Origin: Straminergon stramineum
Lineage: Eukaryota; Streptophyta; Bryopsida; Hypnales; Calliergonaceae
DNA length: 64,000 nucleotides
Assembly: GCA_963920665.1 (NCBI GenBank)
Contig: OY987268.1
Coordinates: forward strand, 11,906,501-11,970,500
Direction of reading: 5' to 3'
The first letter of the stretch is position 1; each line of letters starts with the position of its first letter. Shown piece after piece: positions 35,715 to 47,630 of this stretch. The notes below the pieces were generated by a model that saw nothing but the letters and a program-made list of their open reading frames with translations, made no database searches and was not told the DNA's origin. The position numbers were made by a program, and so were the translations under genes.

Positions 35715-38700
35715 ATGAAAATGGCAAATTTGATGAGTGAGCTAGAGAGGTTTGAACAAGAAATGAAGGAACTTGCATCTGAAACTTCACAATCAGTCAC
35801 TCTTCCTCCATCTTCTCAAGTAAGGACTCAAAGCCATCTACTTGCTCTACTACCGCCTCCACCTCCACCTGTAAGTTTTGATTTCAGGTCAACTATTTTT
35901 TTGAAATTTTGTTGTTGTGATTTTCTTTATTTCTAATGATATCACATGGAGTGTTTTTTGCTAAATCGAAATGGCAAGTATAAAAATCTTTTTACAATCA
36001 TATAAAACCCTAAGCTGTTACAAACTTCAGTTATGATCTCAATGTTTTGAGTAAATATATTGTAGCTCATTAGAAGTGCACTTCGGTAGCTTTTCAATAA
36101 AATATCATATACATAAATAGACCAAGAATTGAGAAAAAAATTCAAGAAAATAAGCTATTTATTGGTCTTTACATAATTTGTTGTCATATTTGTTGAGAAC
36201 ATGTGGTAGTTTGATTGCATGTTGAGATATAAATATTTTGTATTGGAAAGAGTATAATAGGTCATTGAAAAGCGTTTTCAATGTTTTTCCAAATAGTCAA
36301 CACTCAAATTTATTGGTTAACAATTCATCACAAAATCCTAGTTTCACATTTTGAGGCCAACCATTGTTAATGTCATCTTTAATTCAATGGACGTTTATTA
36401 CCTATTGCTCTATTTTTGACTACACAATGATTATATTTTCTATAGAGAATATTTGAATATCAAAGCACACTTATTTCTTACCATGTTGGGTTTGGATTGT
36501 AGACATCTGGATTGAAAGCAAATACTACACCGACAACTCCATTTATGGTTCCTCCACCACCTCCACCTTGTATATTATCTATAGGAACATTTGATGCTAA
36601 ACTACAATTACCGCCTTATAGATCTTGGGTGAATACCTCCACAACTTCAACTTCTCCAATATTCATTTCTACTCGGCCTACGTTACTTAAGTCATTGACA
36701 CCTTCAATAATATATACGCCTAAATATTCATATTCCACTACATCGGCAACAACTACACATACTCCACTTTCACCACTACCTCCGCCTACAATAAGTTCTT
36801 ATTTTCATATTCCTTTTCAATCACAACAACAATGTCAAGTACCCCTACAACAATATAATCCAACTTCACAAACTAAATATCAAGCCCAAATTGTGCCTCA
36901 CCTTACAACATCTCAGTCAACTATTGCTCCAACAACTCAATATCAGTATTTGAAATTATATCAACAATCTGCAACTATAAGGTTAGAGCCAACAATTTAT
37001 CCAATTCCGCAACAACAACAAGTAAGCAATCTAATAGTTCTTCTTCATATTTACATATTTGCCCTTACATGAAGCTAAAATCATATTTACAATAAAATTT
37101 TATTCAAGAACCTTCTTTCAAGGTGTTCACCTAAATTCATAAGTAAACATGGTAGGAATTATTTTGGAGTCTCAAATTATGTGTGCAAAAAACAAATGGA
37201 ATTTTTTTTTCTAAGATGTTGTAATAACTAAAAATTTGAATAATATTCTACAATCTCAAACAAATAGGTCACAATATGTCAAAGACCACAAATGTATAAC
37301 TTTTTGGTGTAACATGCATGTTCATATTATAAACTAATAAGTGAAGTTTTATGATTGTAGGCTCAACAACTTTTCCAAAGAGATGCACAAACCATCACTT
37401 TAGAAGCTCTTGAAAGTGTAAAGGTTGCCTTGGCTAGTGGCGAAGGTGAACAAAAAATAGAGACAAAGAAAAAAGCAATTCCTCGAAAAGCTGCGGGACA
37501 AACTTGGGAAGATCCTACTTTGGCCGATTGGCCTGAAAGTACATGCATATACTTATGACTTTGAAATTGGAGTCATGTTTGTAGTTCAAGAACAATCTTC
37601 TCAATCTTGATAAAGAAAGATAAATACATGTTTAAGATCCCCTACATGTTGAAAATAGGTGAAATGTGAGTAAAAGAATCTTTGTGGGATGAAAATTGTT
37701 GTAAATTCAAGAGAAAGAATCATGGTTCAAAGTTCACTTGCCCAACTCTCCATGAACTTGGATACTTATCAATATGACGCACATACCATGGAATAACCAT
37801 GAAGCATTGTTTATTGAGTTCAGTGAGAGATCTATATTCTAGCAAAAATATTAGTAGTATAGCATAAAGAATTGTTATCTAACTCCCCTTAATGAGTAAT
37901 GATTCCACAAGTCCTAGATTGAGAGATGGATACTACTTCTATAGCACACCATATCAGCATAATTTATGTTAGTTACATTTGCAAATATTGTTAGTTACAT
38001 TTGCAACTAGGTAAGTATTACATCTAGAGATGGAAAAGAATATTGCATGAATTTACACTTGGATGCCAACAACTTAAGATGGTTTGATTGTCACTAGGTG
38101 ATTATTGATGTGGTGATGTACAAGCTTGGATAATGCCAATCATGAGTAATAAGTGAAAAAAATCTTCATGTCTTGATGGTCATAAATTGTGCAGATGATC
38201 ATCGTCTTTTTTGTGGTGACTTGGGTAACGAAGTAAATGATGAGGTTTTGACAAAGGCTTTCTTGCGCTTTATCTCTTTCAACATGGCCCGTGTAAGTAT
38301 TTACATAAGACATATTCCTTTTCAAAGATAACTTGACAATCATTCATAAGAATTTGACATGTTTTAGAGATTTTTGTATTGAGGTTTTAAACCTACAAAG
38401 AGCAAATGGTTGGAACTCTTTCTATTATTATAATTTTTCTCCTAATACTTGAATACTATTGGTTTTTAGGTTATACGAGATAAACGCACAAGAAAGACCA
38501 AAGGTTATGGCTTTGTTAGTTTTGCAAATCCTACTGATCTTGCTTTAGCTTTTAAAGAGATGAATGGTAAATGGTCAATTTCATGTTTGTTTGTTTTTTG
38601 TTTCTTTGGTGAGTAGATTTATCTCGTGTGTTGTCAATCAATTTTATAGGACAAATTCTTTTTCTATTTTGGTCCAAGTTATATGTGCAACATAGATATT

Positions 38701-40182
38701 TTTTCATCTCACTCATTTTCTTTGTTTGTTATCTAAATCAAAGTGTACATTTGTTTATTAGATTTTCTTTTTACTAGTTTTTATAACCTTCATTGTTGAC
38801 TTTCTTAGGTCAGGATTTCCCCTGGAAGACAACTTAATTTTAGATGACTACTAGAAGAATTTGTACTATGTATAAAATTTGGTTCAATACTTGTGATTTT
38901 TTTAGTGTACCTTAAAATTAGAAAATTATATCATTTTGTACACAAAAAATATGGACAATATTCAAACCTTTAAAGATATCATATCCTCGAAAGATGTAAA
39001 ACAATTAAAGGCCATATTCGTTATATTGAGACTTTTCATAGTCTCATTTTTATCCTTGACTCAAAAATAAACCACTTTATCTCTTTACAAGTATTTTTTT
39101 TATAAATAGGTAACAACACCAACTTTTAGAATTTCATTATGAGATCACTCTTTAAGCATTCTTTATTTTTGGTTTCAATTACTATTTTTTTAAATGAATT
39201 TTCCAATAATTAGCATTTTGTCTCAAAATCTATGAAAAGTCTCAATATAATGAATATGGCCTTTAATTCTAAATATGAGAACAACAAAAATAAAAAATCT
39301 CAAGAAAATATGAATTTTCATTTTTTTTATATAGATTTTTATTTTCAAAATTAGTCATTTGTAAAGAAGGTTATGCACCAAAAGAATCTCTAATATTTTT
39401 TTCCATTTAAATAATTTTCTGCTAAAGAAATTCAAAAATCTGAAGTTCCAAACTTCTGCATCTTTTAATTAGATTTTTAGATTTTTCTATAGCAATTATA
39501 AGTTCATAATAAATTCACTTGCTGAAAATTTCAACTTCAGATAAGCTCTTTGAGTGATGAATATTCAATTGTGTTCCCAAGTCCTAACCCCTAAACTTGT
39601 TGATGTAATATATATTTTTGAAAATCAATATTGCCTACCAATTTTATTTTAGAGAATAGATTTAAAAATTGACATAGTCATATCCTTCTTCATTATGAAT
39701 TTCATAGGCAAGCAAAGCGTGACAAAAAATAGTATAGGTGATTATTAAAATTGCAATTTTGGTGATATTGCAATTTTTTATATATCCAAACCTTTATTTT
39801 TTTAGGAAAATATGTTGGAAATAGACCAATTAAATTGCGGAAGAGTACTTGGAAAGAACGAACAAACACAGGATTTGTACCAAAATTGAAAGTAAGATTT
39901 GAAATATTTAATTTAAATTTTTTATCTTTACAATGGATACTGGTTGTAGGTTCATTGAGAAGTCTTAAACAAAAAATTGCTTTGAAAACTTTGAAGTTAA
40001 AACTTAAATTTGATAGATTTTCTTGAATTTTAATTTATTGTTGAAGATTTGGAAGCTAAGAGTATTGTTGTGGTACAATAACAAAGGTGTATAGTATTTT
40101 GAAATGATAATTTTTCCCTATTCAGAAAATTAAGCGTAATAAGCGACAAAAGACATCTAAAAAGAACATCCTTCATAAATAG
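35715..40182 (+). CDS. RBM42: RBM42-like RNA-binding protein (single RRM)
   Basis: RBM42 proteins bind RNA through one C-terminal RRM and associate with splicing or mRNP complexes. Seven exons join in frame: 35715-35870, 36503-37021, 37361-37538, 38195-38292, 38470-38566, 39806-39891, 40126-40182; all introns are GT-AG, and the product is 396 aa. Order: a short acidic start (MSELERFEQEMKEL), a long Pro/Thr/Gln-rich linker to about residue 225, the family signature KAAGQTWEDPTLADWPEND (about 268-286), then the RRM with RNP2 LFCGDL (289-294) and RNP1 KGYGFVSF (328-335), the KYVGNRPIKLRKSTWKER end, and a basic tail KIKRNKRQKTSKK. Exon 1 has two possible donors (after 35819 or 35870); I chose the second because GTAAGT is stronger. 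Codons are markedly AT-rich compared with the PPT and LEUNIG genes nearby. Intron 5 carries a MITE. Confidence 0.93.
39005..39266. mobile_element. TTAA-flanked MITE in intron 5 of the RBM42-like gene
   Basis: A 262-bp unit has about 36-bp inverted ends (AGGCCATATTCGTTATATTG at the left; the right end is its inverse, ending GAATATGGCCT). TTAA lies directly outside both ends (39005-39008 and 39263-39266). Its terminal sequence differs from the TTAACCCCTAAA families, so it may be a separate family with the same target. It sits about 540 bp upstream of exon 6 and leaves splice sites intact. Confidence 0.8.
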
Positions 40183-42046
40183 CATGTTACAATATAAACA
40201 ATCCTATAGTTTGGGATGCTTGAAAGTGAATAATTGAAAATCTCAGAAGTGAAATTGATCAAGGATGAGAGAATTTAGGTAATTTTTTCATGTCTTGAAT
40301 GTACTTATTTAAGTAAAATTTGTTAAGAACTTGGAAATGGAAGTAATAATCATAAAATAGATCTCTAGATCATAAACAACATGATCTATTATTTTGGGCT
40401 AATTAAATTTTATAATTTTTTGGCATTATAGACATGTGTATATCCTCATGTTTGTCATACATCATGGATATATAAATCTAATTTGGTGTTATTTCAATTA
40501 TTGAAATGCTACAAATGATAATAGCAATGATAGATGAAAGTGTTTGTTTGTAGGTGAGGGAGTAAGTTTACAAAAAGGGTTGGAGTTCTTGGAGCTAAAA
40601 ATTCATTTGGTCAAAGCTAACTACATGAGGTTTCATTTCTTGACCTAAGAATTTACTTCATGTTTATGTTAAAAGTAACTAGATAGTATTGTTATTTCTT
40701 TAGGTGAAATTTAACAAAAATAAATCTTAGATGATTTTGTAATTGATTTTCTTTTGTAGTACAAAGCAATGATTGACTAGAATAAAATTATATTCTAGGA
40801 GTTGACAACAATAATTGTACACACCACTTGAAGGTTTAAAGTTTAAGAAAAAGATTTTTCTAAGAGACGAGTCCTTTACATTACTAATTGTGCCTTTAGA
40901 CATTTGCAACATTATAAAAGCAATAACTCTAAAAGGAATTTAATTTAATTTCACCAATTTAGAAAAAATGCCTATGATCATAATTTGTGTTCAACACATG
41001 CCAAATATTGACAATTGTAAATTTTTTTTCGTCTTTATTTTTGTTGGAGGAACAAATTTACAAAGGCAATTGTTTGGAATTACAAGATTTCTTGGCATAT
41101 TTATGAATGTGACATGCTACAACATATACATACATATACCAATATGTACATGTTGTCATTATTATTTACCCTCTTGAAGCTAGAGTGCAAAACAATTTTT
41201 TTTACTTTACTTAGTCTTTTCCAACCACCAAAATATAAACCTAGAATTTTTTTGTCATCCATTGTTAAGCAAATTTATAGCTCTACATTTTACTATTTAC
41301 CTTTTTGCATTGACCCTTAAGGGACAAAACATGCACTCATTTTGTCAAACATAATTAGTTTCCTACATTAAAATATATAATTTATAAAATTAATATTTTT
41401 CTAACCCCATAATCTATATATGCATTTAAAAAAATTCATAATTCAATTTAAATGGATTATTTGTTAAAATTCATAATTAGAGAAGTGCTTACAATAAGAA
41501 TTTAAAAAAAAATGAAACAAAGATAATTGTGAAAAATATCATGGTATAATTGGTGTTCTTCTTGAATCTATAAGAAAAATTTAATAGAAAATTTCAAATG
41601 TGGTATGTATTCTCCCTTCAACATCATTTTTCTAACATGTAGGCAATCCATGAAGAATCTAATTTTTTTTTAATACTAGGCATGGATTGGATTAGTTGGC
41701 AAACTTTCAAAAGTGGCTAGTAGGAGAATGGTACTACAAACAATGTCTTTGAGATTCAAGGAGTTTGGGGAGTTTTTCTCATTATTTTTGACATGGGTAT
41801 GTAGTTTGAATAATACTTCACCTAAGAGAAAGCTAACCAATCTATAATATCCAACTAGAGAATTTCTCACTCATTTATTAGACAGGTTATTTTGCATAAT
41901 CATCACATTTTGCAAGTCCACCCTTATGATCATCCATTACAGATTCTTTGTCTACAAGGTTTCCTAATCATCCAAATTTCCCGCTTTTTTTGGTGGGTAA
42001 TTAAAATCAAGAAAAATTTATATGGGAATTTATACCCTTATTGTTA
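40183..42046. other. Intergenic, nothing recognised
   Basis: The 3' flank of the RBM42-like gene followed by AT-rich DNA. Short frames such as 40968-41177 and 41676-41870 show no domain and no splice context. Confidence 0.5.
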
Positions 42047-42119
42047 GGAATTGCATAGAAAAATGTGTTTCCTTGATAGGCTCCATCCATCTCATTGACA
42101 CATTTTTCTACGCAATTCC
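42047..42119. repeat. Hairpin, 22-bp arms
   Basis: GGAATTGCATAGAAAAATGT at the left pairs with ACATTTTTCTACGCAATTCC at the right, with one mismatch and a loop of about 29 nt. It could be a deletion remnant of a small inverted-repeat element. Confidence 0.65.
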
Positions 42120-42240
42120 CTCTTCTAGGGGTGTAGTTCTACATAAAAATGATATCAATTGAAAATGTAAATCTAGATGGCTAATATGGGGGCTTGAATC
42201 CAATGTCCAACCACCATTTTGTATTGGTCTTATCTATCCA

Positions 42241-42399
42241 TAAGGTAAATTACCCCAATACGTGAGAAATATGAGCAAACCCATTGTAAACAAATTTGTA
42301 ATGGTGGTGTACATTCAAGTTCTGAAATGTACACCACCATTAGAATTTTGCCACAATGGGTTTGCTCCCATTTTGCGCATAATGGGATAGTTTACCTTA
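42241..42399. mobile_element. Full-length hairpin MITE, 159 bp, possible TA target
   Basis: The whole unit folds back on itself. Outer arms are TAAGGTAAATTACCCCA / TGGGATAGTTTACCTTA, middle arms CAAACCCATTGT / ACAATGGGTTTG, inner arms AATGGTGGTGTACATT / AATGTACACCACCATT, with a loop of about 14 nt (CAAGTTCTGA). TA at both ends suggests a Stowaway-like insertion, but this is not decisive. It is a candidate source of hairpin small RNA. Confidence 0.75.
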
Positions 42400-43694
42400 T
42401 ACATAATCAAACATGACACAGTTTCTCATAAGGAAATCTACATACACACCAATGCAGTGAACCTAAATTAGGTGAAATAAAATGAATTTATAAAAAAAAA
42501 TTAAAAATGCAAAGTCCTATAACTTTGAAATAGTCCACATATTAGCTGCTTGAACTACCACTTACGTGAATTACAACAAAGCACATAAAATAAAATTAAA
42601 AATTTCATAATGAAAATAAGGAGAAAACAAAATGGAAATGAAGGCCCTACGTTTTTAAAAGCAGGCCAGAAATTAGTTGCCTTGATTTCCTGTGTTTCAA
42701 GTGCGTAGTAATAATTTACTCAAATTGAGCCTATAATCCATGTAAAAAATAAATTCCTTGAATTTACTTTTGTTAAATCATGTTTTCAAACTTAAAATAA
42801 TTTTTAGTCAATTGAGTGCCAAAGCTATAGTAAGGTACAATATTCATAATTGCATTTGAAAAATAATGACAAACTCTTCTTTTGTGAAAACTTGAGATAA
42901 AGGCTCATAAAATCATTATGCCTTGAAAAAATGTTGTTATTTCAAAAAATTTACTTTAATTGAGGATATTTTAATATTTGTACAATCAAAGTTTTTGAAA
43001 TTTAGAGGATAAACTAGTGTGATAGTGTTGAACAAGAGCATCTAGTTAAATTCCTCAAAAAATATTTTAAAATAATTATATTTTCTTTGGTGCCATTTTG
43101 GAGGTGATTTTTGAAAGAAGGCCCCCTTACACATTTAGGGATTGATTAAAGTTGTAAATTTTTTTTGTAGATGCTAAAATTAAAAATATTACCTCAAAAT
43201 CCTTATTTTTTTCACAAAATTTTCAAAAATCCCTAATATTTTGACATCTATTTTTAAAATTATTTTGGTCAATCTTGGTAGTGTTATAGTAACATCCAAA
43301 AATCACCAAAAAGTTTAATTTTATTGAGAGCCTATATAACTTAATTAAATTAATTTACCCCCAAATAAATTCTATAGCATTATTGACTCACCAACATTAT
43401 TCTTATTTTTATTATTGAAAGCCATGATCAATGTACAAGTGGCGAAATCCAAAAAATTTGCAACCCCAAATAAGTGGTCACATCACAAAGTTTAGAACTT
43501 GCGGTTTGTCAACAATTATGATGTGGTTATCGTTGTTTCATGGGTTTGCACGTTAAATATACAATTTAGCGCATCATTACAATGCATTACTTTTCAATTT
43601 ATCGCATTATTACGATGCATTACTTTCAATTTGTGAAAGTTATACAAAGATGTCAGTATGCGGTTAGAGATTCCCTCTTGCAACCGAACCTTTT
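42400..43694. other. Intergenic; short two-unit tandem repeat near 43565
   Basis: AT-rich. A 33-35 bp unit containing ATTACGATGCATTACTTTTC is repeated twice at about 43565-43635. Nothing else is recognised. Confidence 0.5.
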
Positions 43695-44199
43695 GAGGGG
43701 GGCACCATGAGGCCAAATTGCACCAATTCTAAAAATCTCTATTTTTTGCTAGATGAAAATAGTTTTTTTTGCCAAAAAATTCAATTCTATGGAAAATGTG
43801 GATGAATTCACCAATTTCGGATGAAAAAATACATGAATACAATGAAAAACTATTTTTTGGTTCTAAAAATGGATGAATGTAGAAATACAATGCTTTACCA
43901 AAGTTCAACCTCTTAAGTTCTTTCATGTTTAGAGGACCCAAATTGCTTTGAAATACTAGTCTCCAAAACAAGGCTAAACTCTTCATCTATATTTATTTTT
44001 TAACAAATCCAACTATAGGATCTAACTTGTTAGAGTAAACATTTCTAAAATTTCAGAAAAATACCTTACCAATTGCAAGATCATGATGCTTGGGGTTCAA
44101 AAAGAATATTTTCAACTCTTCTCCAATGGTTGGATTTCATCCTCCAAACATTTTACCCAAAAAGTGTAGATCCTACAACTTGCAACCTCCCATAATATG

Positions 44200-44561
44200 T
44201 TGAAGAAATAAGTTGTCTATACATGCAAAAAAAATTCAAAAAAATAGTAAGTTGAAAGAATTAGGGAATGATTTAAAATACTAAATTGTTAAGAATTTAG
44301 TTATAGAATTGAAAAATGCCAATCCCAATTGTTGTAATAAACAATGTACATCCTAAGATTTTATTTTTTTGCAAAAAATATTGAAAATCCAATTAAAATA
44401 CAAGATTTCAAAGTTTATTTCAAAATAGAGACTCCATAATTGATTGCAAAACAAAAACTCCTCATATATATATATAATCAATTTCAAATTTTTGTTTCTT
44501 GAAAAAATAAAAAATTTTGTTCTTAGTTGCCCCAAAACATTGTTTGGTCCTTTAGAATTAA
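44200..44561. mobile_element. TTAA-flanked element, family A, 5'-degenerate copy
   Basis: It aligns with the right part of the neighbouring family A element (44558-45511): AATAGTAAGTTGAAAGAA, GAAAAATGCCAATCCCAATT, then the end ACATTGTTTGGTCCTTTAG and TTAA. Its left boundary is not recognisable. It abuts the next copy and shares the TTAA at 44558-44561 with it. Confidence 0.55.
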
Positions 44562-45511
44562 CCCCTAAATGTATTTGACTATGTTTTCACCAAAAACACT
44601 CCAAAACTGTCATCTCTAGTACAAGTACCAAATTTTAGAAAAAAATACATTTCTGGACAAATGTAACCGTAGGATCTTGTAGAAATCTGGTTTGGGAAGA
44701 TGTGGAAAAAATTTCAGAAATTTCCACCATTTGGATTGTAAGATATTAGCATTTGAAGTGATAAAAAGCCATTTTTTGGCCCTGCGAAAATCCGGGCAGA
44801 TGCACTCCACAAGGTCAGATCATTATGAAAAAATGTCCAAAATGGTTGTAACTCTTTGGATTCATTCTTCAAGTCATGTTGTCTACATGCTTGAAAAATT
44901 TTAGATCATTTGGAATTGTACAAGATATAGGAAAAAAATAGTAAGTTGAAAGAAGTAGAGAATGATTCAAAATACTAAATTGTTAATCATTTATTTATGG
45001 AATTGAAAAATGACAATCCCAATGGTGAAATTGTTGTAATAAACAATCTACACCTCGATTTTTTATTTTTTTTCAAAAATATTAAAAATTGAGTTAAATA
45101 AAGCTCTTCAAAGTTTATTTTAGAGTAGAGATTCCATTACTACCCACAAACTATCCACAACTAAAACTCTTCATAACTTTCATCTCATAAATCAAAATGG
45201 TATGATTCAAAGCTTTCCATGTATATAAAAATCAGGAAAACAAATTTCAAATTTTTATTTTAAAAAAAAGTGATTTTTAAAGAAGTTTTTTTTGCTGCCC
45301 GAGCTGCCCGCCGAGCAATGAAAACAACATATCATACAATAACTTTTTAACCATGTATTCAAAAGTTATGAAAATTTTTGGGTCTTAAAGCTACTCCTCG
45401 GGCAAATGTTGTGTGAAAATTTTGAAGAAAAAAAATAAAAATTCCATCCGTAGTGAGCTGCCCAAAATCGCTATGTTGCCAAAAAACACTGTTTGGTCCT
45501 TTAGGGGTTAA
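44558..45511. mobile_element. TTAA-flanked element, family A copy 2 (954 bp)
   Basis: The left end is TTAACCCCTAAATGTATTTG and the right end TTTGGTCCTTTAGGGGTTAA. The terminal inverted repeat is TTAACCCCTAAA with TTAA as the probable target. It is the clean version of the copy at 29062-30337, without the nested MITE. It has no significant ORF. Confidence 0.8.
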
Positions 45512-46285
45512 GTGGCCAACATCCTATTAATTTCTCAAAAAGTAAAATAAGTCATGCCCCCAACCAAGTCCAAACTCTTAAACCGTAAGCTTAAACCCTA
45601 AGGAATCAACTCATTAAACAAACACCTTTTTTCAAACCAACAATTGTAAACACAATTTGTAGAAAACATCATGCCACAATGTTAGCAAATTAAAGCAAAA
45701 GTTAATGGAATTGGTTTGAGAATTTTTAGTATATGTATGAATAGTCTACAAATTTTCAAAGTTGAGGGCTTAGGAATACCTATTGTTGCTACTAGATTAC
45801 CCCTTAATTGGACATCTTTAAAGTACAAAGGGCTTCAACTCTCATTAGTTGCTTCAAAAAACTTTGCAACTTCCATTGGTTCCTTTTGAAAACTAGTGCT
45901 TTAGTTTGAACAAACACTTTGTCACAACTAAACTAGACCCATTCCCATTCCGATCTCCTCTAATTTTGAGCCCCACTTTTAACCCATTCCCAATCAATTG
46001 ATAATTCAATTAATCCTAGAAGGGTTTGAAAGCCCTTTGTGTCTGTATAGTATATTATGTATTTGGTGGTATTTGAATAGGAAAACATTGACCAAATACC
46101 TTTGAATTCAAAGTAAATTAATGATCATGATAGTATGTAAATAAAAATGTATCATAACTCATCTATTAAACCATAATTGAAGAGTTATAAAGCTAAATAT
46201 AGGTCGTATAGAGGGACCCCAAGGGCCTTTCTAGGGTTAAAGTACAATCTACTCACCTTTTGAGATATTGATGAACTTTCATCCC

Positions 46286-46861
46286 TTAACCCCTAAGTGC
46301 TCCGACATCCATTTTTTGGATGATAAATAGATTGAAACTTGAGTTTCATCCTCCTAACTACTTACATGAAAGTTACTCTAATTTGTGGAGATACTTTATC
46401 AAGTTCTTGTCCTATCTAAGGGTGGATTTTGTGTTACGAGAGTACATATTTTTCTAAAATTACAAATGTGCAAGTATGTCAAGTGGTCAAACTACATTGA
46501 CTTTAGTTCAAATCTAGATTTGTGAAAATGAGGTCATAGATTTGAAGAACACAAAAATTTCAAAAAATCACCATATGAAGAGAACCTCATTTCAAATCCA
46601 TTCCAACAAATTTTACTTAAAAAATGATAATATTTTGCTTGTAATCAAATTTTGAAGGAATTTTGGAATTTCTCTTTCAAAATTTATAAAAAAAGATTGG
46701 GGACAACACTATTAAATCTACTAATATAGATGGAATCTACAAATTAAAATCTACAACTTTTAGTTCTATATCAATTCCAGAATATTCTTCCAAATAGCAC
46801 TTTATAATGATTTTTCTCAAATTGTCGATTCTCGAGATGAATCTAGACATTTAGGGGTTAA
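46286..46861 (-). mobile_element. TTAA-flanked element, family B copy 2 (576 bp)
   Basis: The left end is TTAACCCCTAAGTGCTCC and the right end GACATTTAGGGGTTAA. It is the reverse complement of the element at 31582-32158 over its full length; shared segments include the CATCCTCCTAACTA-type left part and the AAAGTGCTATTTGGAAG-type right part. Confidence 0.83.
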
Positions 46862-47416
46862 ATTCCTAGTTTTTGAAGAATGTTTTTGGACAAGTCTAGG
46901 GACACTAATAGGTGCCTACTACCCTTTCATTCCAAACACTCATAATTAAAAAATAATAATCATTTCAAGACCAAAAAATATTCTAGTGTTTTTCTATAAA
47001 AAGCTAATCCACACAATTTAATCAATCACAAAGTAAAATTCTCAATAAAAAAAAGGGAGACAAATTTGAAAAGGATTGAGAATGGATCCATCTACCTAAT
47101 TTGGGTCGATGAGAGGATGTGAAAAACTCTATTCTTGTTGGTGGCGAATGGCTGGTGTTGCTAAAGGGTGAAATACCTTCAACCTTTTCTTTTATTTTTT
47201 GAGAAAGTGTCAAAATGGCGATCATGAAAAATTTGGTGAAGCATTGTATTTCTACATTCAATCATCTTTTGGACCCAAGAACACTTTTCAATCATATTCA
47301 TGCACTTTTTCATCTGAATTTGGCAACTTCATTCACATTTTTAATAGAAATGGAAAATTTATGGAAAAAAAAGATTTCTTTTATCTGGAGAAAAGTAGAT
47401 ATTTGTTTACATAGTG

Positions 47417-47448
47417 CCCCCCCCCCCCTCCCCCCCCCCCAAAAAAAA
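47417..47448 (+). repeat. Poly-C tract followed by poly-A
   Basis: Two C runs (12-13 and about 10 nt) are separated by one T and followed by eight A. The tract lies about 185 bp upstream of the PPT start. Such runs are prone to assembly error, so its length is uncertain. Confidence 0.85.
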
Positions 47449-47630
47449 GGGCTGGATACCTTAATACCGTTCCCGCCCGGTTCCTTCTGTATACGGTATC
47501 CCGTTCCCACTCACCGTTCCCTTCCAGGTTCCCCTCTCCAGATCCCTTGACCGTCTCTCTCGCGGCCGTTGGAAGAGAGCTCCCCATACACCCCACAAAC
47601 TCTCACGCCCGTCGCCACCTCGTCCCGCAG

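Larger units (their letters stand above)
43695..47430. mobile_element. Possible 3.7-kb element with about 215-bp terminal inverted repeats
   Basis: The left arm (43695 to about 43910) begins GAGGGGGGCACCATG. Its inverse is found at about 47220-47430, beginning GAGGGGGGGGGGGGCACTATG when read on the minus strand. The arms align through GATGAAAAA(A/G)T(A/G)CATGAAT and TGTAGAAATACAATGCTT to ACCAAA. The interval holds three TTAA-flanked elements. It may be one foldback element later invaded by others, or two independent copies of one repeat in opposite orientation. No target duplication is visible. The right end is about 200 bp upstream of the PPT start codon. Confidence 0.5.

Noticed and set aside
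36512..37072. 186-residue frame read as a separate Pro-rich protein
   Set aside because: It starts at TTG, is bounded by a good AG acceptor (36501-36502) and GT donor (37022), and fits as exon 2 of the RBM42-like gene.
47547..47630. 28-residue N-terminal extension of the PPT frame beginning at 47547
   Set aside because: The codon at 47547 is TTG, not ATG; the first ATG is at 47631 and is followed by a plausible transit peptide.
47461..47630. Protein-coding leader exon upstream of PPT
   Set aside because: The C-rich leader has no ATG in frame and no conserved peptide; it is better read as 5' UTR.
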